Assembly: GCA_003559735.1 (NCBI GenBank)
Contig: PWKN01000125.1
Location: 1 to 48,646 of the forward strand
Origin: Bacteroidales bacterium
Lineage (GTDB): Bacteria > Bacteroidota > Bacteroidia > Bacteroidales > UBA7960
Direction of reading: 5' to 3'
DNA length: 48,646 nt
Below the pieces are notes generated by a model, which made no database searches, was not told where the DNA came from, and saw only the letters and a program-made list of their open reading frames with translations. Each line of letters starts with the position of its first letter. The stretch's first letter is position 1. Positions 27,439 through 35,866 of the stretch are shown here, piece by piece. Made by a program: the position numbers and the translations under genes.

Positions 27439-28683
27439 ATGGCAATATTTAAACCGTTCAGGGGACTTCGTCCCCCAAAAGAGATCGTGAAGCTTCTGGC
27501 TTCAAGACCTTATGATGTACTGAACTCGGAAGAGGCCCGTACAGAGGCCGGAGACAACCCCTATTGTTTTTTGCGGGTGGTGAAGCCTGAAATTGAGCTG
27601 CCGGCTGACATCGATCTGTATTCGCAGCAGGTTTATGAAAAGGCCAGGGAGAACCTGGCCAAATTCATTGACAAAGGGTATCTTGTCAGGGATAAAGATT
27701 CTCATTTCTATGTGTATGCGCAGACCTGGGGAGACAAGACACAATATGGCATTGTAGGTTGTGCGGGTGTGGAAGACTACCTGAACGACCGGATAAAAAA
27801 GCACGAGTTGACCCGTCCAGACAAAGAGGAAGACCGCATGAAGCATGTGCGCATAACCAATGCCAACGCAGAACCGGTCTTCTTTACATACCGTCAGGAG
27901 CAAGCCATTGACGACATCGTTGCTCAGGTAGTACAGGCACCCGCCCTGTATGACTTTGTGGCCGATGATGGTTTCGGACATCATTTTTGGGTTATTGATG
28001 ACCCTCAGCTGACAGTCAGGCTTGAAGACCTGTTTGCCAGGGTGCCCGACTTTTATGTAGCCGACGGTCATCACCGAACCGCGGCTGCAGCACTGGTTGG
28101 GAATGAGAAGAAGAAAACCAACCCGAACCATAAAGGAGACGAGCCCTACAATTATTTTATGGCTGTACTTTTTCCCGACAATCAGCTCACCATTATTGAT
28201 TACAACCGGGTGGTAAAGGACCTGAACGGGTTAAGCAAAGGGGAATTTCTCGAAAGGCTGGAAAAAGACTTTGAAGTGGAGAAGAAGGGTGCGGCTGGTT
28301 ATAAGCCGCAATCACTGCATACCATGAGCATGTACCTTGAGGGTGAGTGGTATGCGCTGAAAGCCAGGGATCATGCGTACAACGATGACGACCCCATTGG
28401 CGTACTTGATGTGACGATACTTTCGCGCTCGGTGCTGGAGCCTGTTCTGGGCATCAGGAACCTGCGTACCGATAAACGGATTGATTTTGTGGGAGGCATA
28501 CGCGGACTGGATGAGCTTAAGCGCAGGGTTGACAGTGGTGAAATGCAGGTGGCATTTGCACTCTATCCGGTTACCATGAAGCAGTTGATGGATATCGCAG
28601 ACACCGGGAACATCATGCCACCAAAGACAACCTGGTTTGAACCCAAACTAAGAAGCGGACTCGTTGTGAATTTGCTTGACTAG
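27439..28683 (+). CDS. DUF1015 family protein
   Basis: A 414-residue protein of a widespread family with no settled biochemical role, often beside serC and serA in Bacteroidota, as here. The N-terminus FKPFRGLRPPKEIVKLLASR (N-terminal Pro-Tyr-Asp follows: SRPYDVLNSEEA) and the central YVADGHHRTAAAALVGNEKK are family hallmarks. The histidine-rich ADGHHR suggests a phosphate- or nucleotide-binding site, and the link with serine synthesis (a serine kinase-like role has been shown for an archaeal relative) is inference. Separated from serA by repeat copy C. Confidence 0.9.
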   Translation: MAIFKPFRGLRPPKEIVKLLASRPYDVLNSEEARTEAGDNPYCFLRVVKPEIELPADIDLYSQQVYEKARENLAKFIDKGYLVRDKDSHFYVYAQTWGDKTQYGIVGCAGVEDYLNDRIKKHELTRPDKEEDRMKHVRITNANAEPVFFTYRQEQAIDDIVAQVVQAPALYDFVADDGFGHHFWVIDDPQLTVRLEDLFARVPDFYVADGHHRTAAAALVGNEKKKTNPNHKGDEPYNYFMAVLFPDNQLTIIDYNRVVKDLNGLSKGEFLERLEKDFEVEKKGAAGYKPQSLHTMSMYLEGEWYALKARDHAYNDDDPIGVLDVTILSRSVLEPVLGIRNLRTDKRIDFVGGIRGLDELKRRVDSGEMQVAFALYPVTMKQLMDIADTGNIMPPKTTWFEPKLRSGLVVNLLD

Positions 28684-28733
28684 CCTGCATATCCTTCAGG
28701 CCAGCCAGGGAAACAAAACTTTGCGGCAAAAAC

Positions 28734-28763
28734 TTTGGTTTTAAAATATTATTGCTATCTTTG
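28734..28763 (+). promoter_or_regulatory. Promoter of the L31 gene
   Basis: TTTG (28734-28737), 18 bases, then TATCTTTG (28756-28763): one of the best consensus promoters in the window, about 100 bases before the L31 start. Confidence 0.65.
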
Positions 28764-28789
28764 CAGTCCGAAAAAAAAATTGGAATGCA

Positions 28790-28832
28790 CCGTTGGAGGG
28801 ACCCAAAGTGCGTGTCGCACGGGTTAGAACGG
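28790..28832 (+). promoter_or_regulatory. Structured leader of the L31 mRNA
   Basis: Three nested stems: CCGTT (28790) with AACGG (28828), ACCC (28801) with GGGT (28821), and GTGCG (28808) with CGCAC (28816) closed by loop TGT. It lies between promoter and start codon, where self-regulating ribosomal protein leaders sit. There is no T-tract, so it is not an intrinsic terminator. Confidence 0.55.
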
Positions 28833-28866
28833 GGCAAAAAGACAAACATTAAAAACACGCAAGCTG

Positions 28867-29130
28867 ATGAGGAAAGATATCCATCCGGAGAATTACCGTT
28901 ACGTTGTCTTTAAAGACATGTCGAACGAGTACAGTTTCATTACCCGGTCTACTGCTACCAGTAAAGAGACCATCAAGTGGGAGGACGGGAATGAATACCC
29001 ACTGGTTAAGCTCGAGATCTCTCACACGTCGCATCCGTTCTATACCGGGAAACAGCAGCTGGTTGACACTGCCGGGCGTGTTGACAAGTTCAGGACAAAA
29101 TACCAGAAGCACCTGAAGAAAGACAAATAA
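28867..29130 (+). CDS. rpmE2: 50S ribosomal protein L31, type B
   Basis: An 87-residue L31 starting [20 protein letters not shown] and holding [21 protein letters not shown], the family signature. The N-terminus lacks the CxxC zinc site, so it is the zinc-free B form. It has its own promoter, structured leader and terminator. Confidence 0.96.
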   Translation: MRKDIHPENYRYVVFKDMSNEYSFITRSTATSKETIKWEDGNEYPLVKLEISHTSHPFYTGKQQLVDTAGRVDKFRTKYQKHLKKDK

Positions 29131-29153
29131 TGGTTATTCGTTGAAAAAAGCAG

Positions 29154-29179
29154 AAAAGCCCTCCCATGAGGGCTTTTTT
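29154..29179 (+). terminator. Intrinsic terminator of the L31 gene
   Basis: AAAAGCCCTC, loop CCAT, GAGGGCTTTTTT: a tight stem with T-tract, 24 bases after the stop. Confidence 0.9.
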
Positions 29180-29252
29180 ATTTATTTTTATTCTCTGAAA
29201 AGATCATCAGGCCATTTGCTTCGTTGTGAAAACCCTCAAACAGAACATTATG

Positions 29253-29302
29253 CCGGCGGCTTTCGACGCCTTGCATCTGACCTGAGCGATGTGCGTGAAT
29301 AA
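29253..29302 (+). repeat. Dispersed intergenic repeat, family 2, copy 2
   Basis: Matches 3110-3158: CGGCGGCTTTCGAC, one changed base, CCTTGCATCTGACCTGA, a variable stretch, then TGAATAA. Lies between the L31 terminator and the GlmU-like gene. Confidence 0.75.
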
Positions 29303-29397
29303 TAGAGTCCCGCCAAAAGCGCGGCTTTTTCCTTTTGAGGGAAATACTTTATGTATAAGGTAGGATAAATTATGTAACCATTATAAAACGTTCTGTG

Positions 29398-30582
29398 ATG
29401 AATTATATCTTGTTTGGTGCCCAGGCAAGGGATCATATGCTCCCCTTCACGTTTATTCGTCCGCTCGCCGACATACGGGTTGGCATCCTCACCATCAGGC
29501 AAAAGTGGGAGGCCTGGTTGCAGCAGGAGACCTCCACGCTGACCATGCCTTACCTGTCGGAAAAGTATCCTTTGGTGAAGGAGTCCGACAACATCCTGAT
29601 CAATTCGAGTGTCTTGCCTGATGAGGTTTTGCTGGCAGAGATTGATCGCCTGCAGCCCAATCAGACCCTTGTTTCGGGTGATGTGTTAATTGCCCACAGG
29701 GTGAAGGAAGAGGACATAGGGAATATGGCCCAAGAGTTGCTGGACCATGTTGAGCCATTGCATACGCGGTGCAATATCAGGAAGCTGTCGCGCTTATGGG
29801 ATATTGTCACCCTCAATGAAAGTGAAATAGCTGTTGACCACAAGATGATCACAAAGGGGCGGGAGGGACAGCCTTTACCGGCACATGCCCGGGCCCTGGC
29901 GCCGGAGAACATTTTTATTGAAGCCGGGGCAAAAATTGATATGGCCATGATCAATGCATCAGAGGGACCTGTTTACATCGGTGAAGGCGCCCATGTGATG
30001 GATGGTGCCATGATAAAAGGGCCTGCTGGTATCGGATCTGGAGCAACCGTGCGGATGGGTGCAAAAATATATGGTGGCTCATCGGTCGGACCCCAATCAA
30101 AGGTGGGGGGAGAAATGCATTCGTCTGTAATTTTCGGATATTCGAACAAAGCGCATGAGGGGTTCCTGGGCCACAGCGTTATTGGTGAATGGTGCAATAT
30201 CGGTGCAGATACGAACACAAGCAACTTAAAGATCAATTATGACAAGATCCGCCTGTGGGATTATGTTGAACAGAGCTTTATCCGGTCAGACCGCACATTT
30301 TGCGGCACGTTTATGGGTGACCACAGCAAGTGTGGCATTGATACCATGTTCAATACCGGCACGGTGATTGGGGTGGGGGCACAGGTGTTTGGCACAGGCT
30401 ATATGCGCAACTTTATCCCCTCTTTTGCACGTGGTTCGGGGTTTGATGTGGTTGCCATTGACAAAGCCATTGAGGTGGCAAAACGAGTGTATGCAAGAAG
30501 AAACATGACTTTTTCTGCCATGGACGAAAAAATACTCAGGCACGTCTTTGATGAGACGGCCTCTTTTCGGAAGGACCGTTAA
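29398..30582 (+). CDS. GlmU-like sugar-phosphate nucleotidyltransferase with hexapeptide domain
   Basis: A 394-residue protein of the alternative GlmU type found in Bacteroidota. The N-terminus MNYILFGAQARDHMLPFTFI replaces the usual G-G-x-G-T-R loop, and the first half is a reduced nucleotidyltransferase domain. The second half is a left-handed beta-helix of hexapeptide repeats (VYIGEGAHVMDGAMIKGPAG, IGSGATVRMGAKIYGGSSVG). The closest role is joining UDP to N-acetylglucosamine 1-phosphate for peptidoglycan and LPS, but the true substrate is uncertain. A GTG at 29395 is an alternative start. Lon follows on the same strand after a terminator. Confidence 0.85.
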   Translation: MNYILFGAQARDHMLPFTFIRPLADIRVGILTIRQKWEAWLQQETSTLTMPYLSEKYPLVKESDNILINSSVLPDEVLLAEIDRLQPNQTLVSGDVLIAHRVKEEDIGNMAQELLDHVEPLHTRCNIRKLSRLWDIVTLNESEIAVDHKMITKGREGQPLPAHARALAPENIFIEAGAKIDMAMINASEGPVYIGEGAHVMDGAMIKGPAGIGSGATVRMGAKIYGGSSVGPQSKVGGEMHSSVIFGYSNKAHEGFLGHSVIGEWCNIGADTNTSNLKINYDKIRLWDYVEQSFIRSDRTFCGTFMGDHSKCGIDTMFNTGTVIGVGAQVFGTGYMRNFIPSFARGSGFDVVAIDKAIEVAKRVYARRNMTFSAMDEKILRHVFDETASFRKDR

Positions 30583-30765
30583 TCAGTGAAACAGGGTCAT
30601 TAAGTAATTTGATGCCGGTAAAACAATATATGGCACGTTGCTTGCGGTAATAACACCAGACAATACAGCAAGGCCCTTGTCACAGGCACGAACAGATGAT
30701 GAAACGAGCGACATCCGAAAAGAACGAACATTGTTTGCTGTTCAGGGTTTGTGTACTCAGCCGCC

Positions 30766-30795
30766 AGGCCATAGCCAATATGGCTTGTTTTTTTA
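30766..30795 (+). terminator. Terminator upstream of lon
   Basis: GCCATA, loop GCCAA, TATGGC, then TTGTTTTTTT. It closes the GlmU-like transcript; the 243-base gap otherwise holds no gene, and lon must start downstream or read through. Confidence 0.65.
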
Positions 30796-30825
30796 TTAAT
30801 CAATGACAATTTGACACAACGTTAT

Positions 30826-33285
30826 ATGGGAAACTTATTTGATGATCTGTTTTTATCACAGGAAGGTTCAGACGCCGACAGTGAGTTCATTCCCCTTCTT
30901 TCGGCCGAGGAGGAACAACAAATGGCCATGGAAGACATTCCGGAAGAGCTGGCCATTTTACCCTTAAAGAATACTGTTCTGTTTCCCGGGGTAGTCATCC
31001 CAATTACTGTAAGCAGGGATAAATCCATTAAGCTGGTGCGTGAAGTATACAAGCAATCGCGCATCATAGGGGTCGTTTCGCAGAAGGATGCCTCGGTTGA
31101 AGATCCTGATTATAAGGATTTGAACCGGATTGGCACGGCAGCCTATATCATCAAGATATTGCAGATGCCCGACGGGAATACCACGGTGATCATCCAGGGA
31201 AAAAAACGGTTTGAGCTGCAGGAGCTGACACAGGAAGATCCCTATTTCATGGCCAGGGTGAAGGCTTATGAATCGGGCGAGGAGATCGGCGGGAACGACA
31301 AGTTCAAAGCCCTGATATCGACCATAAAAGACATGGCCATCCAGATCGTGAAGTTATCACCCAACGTGCCCAGTGAAGCTGCTTTTGCCCTCAGAAATAT
31401 TGAGAGTCCGGTGTTCCTGGTAAACTTCATATCGTCCAATCTGCATATTGACGTACCTGACAAGCAGAAGCTGCTTGAGATAAAGGATGTGGATACCCGT
31501 GCCAATGTGGTGCTCGGACACCTCAAGCGCGAGTTGCAGGTGGTGGAGCTGAAAAACCAGATCCAGTCGAAGGTAAAGGTCGACATTGACAAGCAGCAGC
31601 GCGATTACATTTTGGGACAGCAACTGAAAACCATCCAGGAAGAGCTGGGTGTGAATCCTCACGAGCAGCAGATCAGCAACCTGAAGGAGAGGGCGGGAAA
31701 AAAGAAGTGGGCGAAACAGATAAAGGAGGTTTTTGAAAAAGAACTCTCCAGGATGCAGCGGATGAATCCGGCTGCTATGGAGTATACGGTGCACATGCAT
31801 TACCTGGAAACGCTGCTGGATCTGCCCTGGGATGAATTCACCCCCGACAATTTTGACCTCAGGAAAGCACAGCGTATCCTTGACAAGGATCATTATGGTT
31901 TGGAGAAGATTAAGGAGCGGATCATTGAATACCTGGCCGTGCTGAAGTTAAAGGGCGACATGAAATCACCCATTCTTTGTTTCGTCGGACCGCCCGGGGT
32001 TGGAAAAACGTCACTTGGAAAGTCGATTGCCAGGGCGATTGGCAGAAAATACATACGCATGTCGCTTGGCGGACTCCGGGATGAGGCTGAGATAAGGGGG
32101 CACAGGAAGACTTATGTGGGAGCCATGCCAGGCCGTATCATCCAGAGCCTGAAAAAGGCAGGGTCATCGAATCCGGTGTTTGTGCTGGATGAGGTAGACA
32201 AGGTGGGACACAAGAACTTTGGCGGGGATCCCTCTTCGGCATTGCTTGAAGTGCTCGACCCCGAACAGAACAATACGTTTTACGACAACTACCTCGAGGT
32301 GGAGTATGATCTGTCGAACATCATGTTCATTGCCACTGCCAACACCCTTGCGGGCATACAGCCTGCGCTGCGCGACAGGATGGAAGTGATCGACCTGAGC
32401 GGCTATATTGTTGAGGAAAAACAGGAGATTGCACGCCGGCATCTGATCCCGAAACAGCTCGACGCACACGGACTGAAAAGGAACGAGCTTAAGTTCAGCA
32501 AAAAGGCACTGGAAAGGATCATACAGGATTATACCCGCGAATCGGGTGTGCGCAGTCTTGAAAAGACCATTGCCAAGATCATCAGGGCACGTGCACGCGA
32601 CATTGTGCTGGACAATGAAGTGGATGGTTCACTGAAAGTGGAGGATTTAAAAGAGATACTCGGTGCACCCAAATATACCCGTGATCAGACGATACTCAAA
32701 GACATCGCAGGAGTGATGACAGGTCTGGCGTGGACGTTCACCGGTGGAGAGGTGTTGTTTGTGGAAGTGAGTCTGAGCAAAGGGAAGGGGACGCTCTCCC
32801 TTACCGGAAACCTCGGAGACGTGATGAAAGAATCGGCAACCCTGGCTTATGAGTACCTGAAGGCACATGCTGCGACCCTTGGCATCGCCCCGGAAGTCTT
32901 TTCAAAGTGTCATGTGCATATGCATATTCCTGAAGGGGCCACCCCAAAAGACGGTCCGTCGGCAGGGATCACCATGTTTGCCGCATTGGCCTCCGCATTT
33001 ACACAAAGGAAAGTACGACCCGGTGTGGCAATGACAGGAGAAATTACGCTCAGGGGCAAAACCTTACCGGTTGGAGGCATCAAGGAAAAAATCCTTGCAG
33101 CGAAGCGTGCAGGAATGCATACGATCATCTTATCGGCAGAGAACCGAAAAGATGTTGAAGAGATCAACCCCATCTATCTCAAGGGCGTTGAATTTAAATA
33201 TATTACAGACATGATTGAAGTCGTTGACCTGAGCATGACGGATCAGAAAGTGAAGCAGCCCCTGGTTTTTGATATGGCACAATAA
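30826..33285 (+). CDS. lon: ATP-dependent protease Lon
   Basis: Lon unfolds and degrades damaged and regulatory proteins in the cytoplasm. From ATG 30826 the protein has 819 residues; an in-frame TTG at 30811 would add five. The N-terminal substrate-binding domain starts around [20 protein letters not shown], the AAA+ domain has Walker A GPPGVGKT (388-395) and Walker [11 protein letters not shown], and the protease domain has the catalytic pair S712 (KDGPSAGI) and K755 (GGIKEK). Complete and normal. Confidence 0.97.
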   Translation: MGNLFDDLFLSQEGSDADSEFIPLLSAEEEQQMAMEDIPEELAILPLKNTVLFPGVVIPITVSRDKSIKLVREVYKQSRIIGVVSQKDASVEDPDYKDLNRIGTAAYIIKILQMPDGNTTVIIQGKKRFELQELTQEDPYFMARVKAYESGEEIGGNDKFKALISTIKDMAIQIVKLSPNVPSEAAFALRNIESPVFLVNFISSNLHIDVPDKQKLLEIKDVDTRANVVLGHLKRELQVVELKNQIQSKVKVDIDKQQRDYILGQQLKTIQEELGVNPHEQQISNLKERAGKKKWAKQIKEVFEKELSRMQRMNPAAMEYTVHMHYLETLLDLPWDEFTPDNFDLRKAQRILDKDHYGLEKIKERIIEYLAVLKLKGDMKSPILCFVGPPGVGKTSLGKSIARAIGRKYIRMSLGGLRDEAEIRGHRKTYVGAMPGRIIQSLKKAGSSNPVFVLDEVDKVGHKNFGGDPSSALLEVLDPEQNNTFYDNYLEVEYDLSNIMFIATANTLAGIQPALRDRMEVIDLSGYIVEEKQEIARRHLIPKQLDAHGLKRNELKFSKKALERIIQDYTRESGVRSLEKTIAKIIRARARDIVLDNEVDGSLKVEDLKEILGAPKYTRDQTILKDIAGVMTGLAWTFTGGEVLFVEVSLSKGKGTLSLTGNLGDVMKESATLAYEYLKAHAATLGIAPEVFSKCHVHMHIPEGATPKDGPSAGITMFAALASAFTQRKVRPGVAMTGEITLRGKTLPVGGIKEKILAAKRAGMHTIILSAENRKDVEEINPIYLKGVEFKYITDMIEVVDLSMTDQKVKQPLVFDMAQ

Positions 33286-33328
33286 GCTGAATTCCTGAAA
33301 ACTAATTTTCTGTTTACCATTTTTTTTC

Positions 33329-33336
33329 TAATTTTG
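33329..33336 (+). promoter_or_regulatory. -7 box of rpsA
   Basis: TAATTTTG, a full TAnnTTTG match, 135 bases before the S1 start, leaving a long leader. Confidence 0.5.
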
Positions 33337-33372
33337 CAGTCCCGTTTGCGGGCCCTGTACAGTTATTTTATT

Positions 33373-33452
33373 AACCAGGTGCACCGGAAGCATACGGTAC
33401 TTGCTGTTATTCAGTGACAAACGCTGGTTGAATGGCGGTCATCCGGTACACC
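33373..33452 (+). promoter_or_regulatory. Possible pseudoknotted leader of the S1 mRNA
   Basis: AACCA (33373) can pair with TGGTT (33425), and GGTGCACCGG (33378) with CCGGTACACC (33443), nine pairs with one mismatch. The two helices cross, as in a pseudoknot. A local hairpin ACCG/CGGT (33383/33395) would compete with the second. The leader lies just before the S1 start at 33472, where autoregulation of rpsA occurs in other phyla. Confidence 0.4.
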
Positions 33453-33471
33453 ACAGAAGATCATTTATTTA

Positions 33472-35859
33472 ATGTCAGAAGAACAAAAGCAATCCGGTAC
33501 GCCGGAAGAAAAGCCGGTCATAAAAACCACTGATCAGGCTGAAGAGCCAAAAGCCAATACGGAAGAGGTAAAGATTGAAGACCCCCAGAAGCCCATTGGC
33601 ATGGAAGAACATCCCGGAACAAAAGAGCAACATTTCCAGGAGCAGATCCCAGGGGAGTTTGACTGGGATGCCGTTGACAAAAAACAGGAGTTGTACTCCG
33701 ATACGGAGCGCAAACGGATGGAGGACATGTATGAGGAGACCCTGAAATCAATTGGCGAGGGAGAGGTCATTGACGGAACGGTGGTTTCAATCAGCACCCG
33801 CGAAATTGTCGTAAACATTGGTTTTAAGTCAGACGGCGTTATTCCGGCAGCTGAACTGCGCTATAATCCTGACCTGAAAATTGGTGATTCCATTGAAGTG
33901 TATGTGGAGAGCCAGGAAGACAGTACCGGACAACTCGTGCTTTCGCACAAGAAAGCGCGCACCCTTCGTTCGTGGGAACGCATCAACCAGGCGAGAGACA
34001 ATGATGAGATCATCCAGGGCTACGTCAAGTGCCGTACCAAAGGAGGATTGATCGTTGACGTGTTTGGCATAGAGGCCTTCCTGCCCGGATCACAGATCGA
34101 TGTGAAGCCCATACGCGACTATGATATCTATGTTGGGAAGACCATGGATTTTAAAGTGGTGAAGATCAACCACGAATACAAAAATGTGGTTGTTTCACAC
34201 AAAGCGCTCATTGAAGCGGAGCTGGAGATACAGAAGGCAGAGATCATTGCAAAGCTTGAGAAGGGCCAGATTCTGGAAGGAACAGTGAAAAACATCACCT
34301 CGTATGGTGTCTTCGTTGACCTTGGAGGTGTTGACGGACTGATACACATTACGGATCTTTCGTGGGGACGTATCAACCATCCCGAAGAGATTGTCAAGCT
34401 GGATGAAAAGATCAACGTGGTCATTCTTGACTTTGATGAGAATAAAAAACGTATTGCACTCGGACTGAAACAGCTGACACCCCATCCGTGGGATTCGCTT
34501 GATCCGGAACTGAAGGTGGGTGACAAGGTAAAAGGCAAGGTTGTTGTCATTGCTGATTATGGCGCATTCATTGAAATTGCATCGGGCGTGGAGGGACTCA
34601 TTCACGTTTCAGAAATGTCGTGGTCCCAGCACCTGCGTACCGCCCAGGATTTCCTCAAGGTCGGTGATGAAGTGGAGGCGGTGATATTGACGCTCGATCG
34701 CGAAGACAGAAAGATGTCGCTTGGCATCAAACAGTTGATCCCCGATCCGTGGGAAAACATCCATGAAAAATATGCGGTGGGCAGTAAAACCACGGCCACA
34801 GTACGTAACTTTACCAACTTTGGCATATTTGTGGAGCTGGAAGAAGGTGTTGACGGCCTGATCCATATCAGTGACCTGTCGTGGAGCAAAAAGATCAAAC
34901 ACCCGGCAGAGTTCACCAAGATCGGCGAAAGCATTGAAGTGGTGGTGCTGGATGTGGATAAGGAAAACCGCCGGTTGAGTCTCGGACACAAGCAGCTGGA
35001 AGAGAACCCCTGGGATGTGTTCGAATCGGTGTTCACCATCGACTCTGTGCACCAGGGCACCATTGTCGGCACTTCCGAAAAAGGGGTTATTGTTGCCCTC
35101 CCATATGGTGTTGAAGGCTTTGCACCCACAAGGCATATCGTCAAGGAGGACGGCAGTGCGGCAAAGATGGACGAAACGCTTGAATTTAAGGTGATAGAGT
35201 TCAACAAGGAAAGCAAAAAGATTGTTGTTTCCCACACCAAGGTGTTCCAGGACGAAAAATATGCCCAAAGGGCATCAGAGGCTGCCGACAGGAAAACAAA
35301 ACAGAAGGCGACCAAAAAGGCCGTCAAGAAGATGCAGGACAGTCTGGAGAAAACAACCCTTGGAGACCTTGATGTATTGGCCAACCTGAAGTCTGAAATA
35401 GAAAAATCGGAACAGACCACCCGTACGGCAAAAAAGGAGGAGGCGATCAAGAAGCTGGAAGCCATGGAGGAAGAAGAGAAGAAGAAAGAAGAGAAGAAGA
35501 AAGAGGAGAAAGCACCTGAAAAGAAAGCAACGGCCAAAAAGAAGACTGCCGCTGAGACTGAAGAAAAGACTGAAGAAAAGTCTGAAGAAAAGACTGAAGA
35601 AAAGACTGAAGAAAAGACTGAAGAAAAGACTGAAGAGGAAGCCGCAGAAATAAAAGAAGAGGCAAAAGAAAAACCGGCTGCCAAAGCCAAACCGGCTGAA
35701 AAGAAGGAAGAGACAAAAACCGGGAAAGAGGAAGATGAAGGAGCTGAGAAAGAAAAACCAGCTCCGAAGGCGAAGAAAGCAACTGCCAGGAAAGAACCGG
35801 ATGATAAAGAAGGGTCAGACGAATCGGACGCGAAGGAAGAAGAAAAGACAGACGACTGA
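33472..35859 (+). CDS. rpsA: 30S ribosomal protein S1 with long charged C-terminal tail
   Basis: S1 helps the ribosome bind structured mRNA. The 795-residue protein has six S1 (OB-fold) repeats, e.g. GTVVSISTREIVVNIGFKSD, GTVKNITSYGVFVDLGGVDG, GKVVVIADYGAFIEIASGVE and ATVRNFTNFGIFVELEEGVD. It is longer than usual because of a tail of about 190 residues after the last domain, made of lysine, glutamate, alanine and threonine, with TEEK repeats and KKATAKK-type blocks resembling histone H1 tails. It converges on the next gene with only 7 bases between, and no terminator is seen there. Confidence 0.95.
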   Translation: MSEEQKQSGTPEEKPVIKTTDQAEEPKANTEEVKIEDPQKPIGMEEHPGTKEQHFQEQIPGEFDWDAVDKKQELYSDTERKRMEDMYEETLKSIGEGEVIDGTVVSISTREIVVNIGFKSDGVIPAAELRYNPDLKIGDSIEVYVESQEDSTGQLVLSHKKARTLRSWERINQARDNDEIIQGYVKCRTKGGLIVDVFGIEAFLPGSQIDVKPIRDYDIYVGKTMDFKVVKINHEYKNVVVSHKALIEAELEIQKAEIIAKLEKGQILEGTVKNITSYGVFVDLGGVDGLIHITDLSWGRINHPEEIVKLDEKINVVILDFDENKKRIALGLKQLTPHPWDSLDPELKVGDKVKGKVVVIADYGAFIEIASGVEGLIHVSEMSWSQHLRTAQDFLKVGDEVEAVILTLDREDRKMSLGIKQLIPDPWENIHEKYAVGSKTTATVRNFTNFGIFVELEEGVDGLIHISDLSWSKKIKHPAEFTKIGESIEVVVLDVDKENRRLSLGHKQLEENPWDVFESVFTIDSVHQGTIVGTSEKGVIVALPYGVEGFAPTRHIVKEDGSAAKMDETLEFKVIEFNKESKKIVVSHTKVFQDEKYAQRASEAADRKTKQKATKKAVKKMQDSLEKTTLGDLDVLANLKSEIEKSEQTTRTAKKEEAIKKLEAMEEEEKKKEEKKKEEKAPEKKATAKKKTAAETEEKTEEKSEEKTEEKTEEKTEEKTEEEAAEIKEEAKEKPAAKAKPAEKKEETKTGKEEDEGAEKEKPAPKAKKATARKEPDDKEGSDESDAKEEEKTDD
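35556..35639 (+). repeat. 12-bp tandem repeat inside rpsA
   Basis: Seven units of GACTGAAGAAAA (third unit GTCTGAAGAAAA, last unit GACTGAAGAGGA), encoding repeated KTEE. Being a multiple of three, gain or loss of units keeps the frame. Confidence 0.9.
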
Positions 35860-35866
35860 TCATGAG

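Noticed and set aside
34602-35690. Long serine/phenylalanine-rich frame antisense to rpsA
   Set aside because: It mirrors the lysine/glutamate codons of the S1 tail (CTT/TTC-type codons on the other strand) and has no family features.
35860-35866. A terminator between the convergent rpsA and oxidase genes
   Set aside because: Only 7 bases separate them and no hairpin with T-tract is found nearby.
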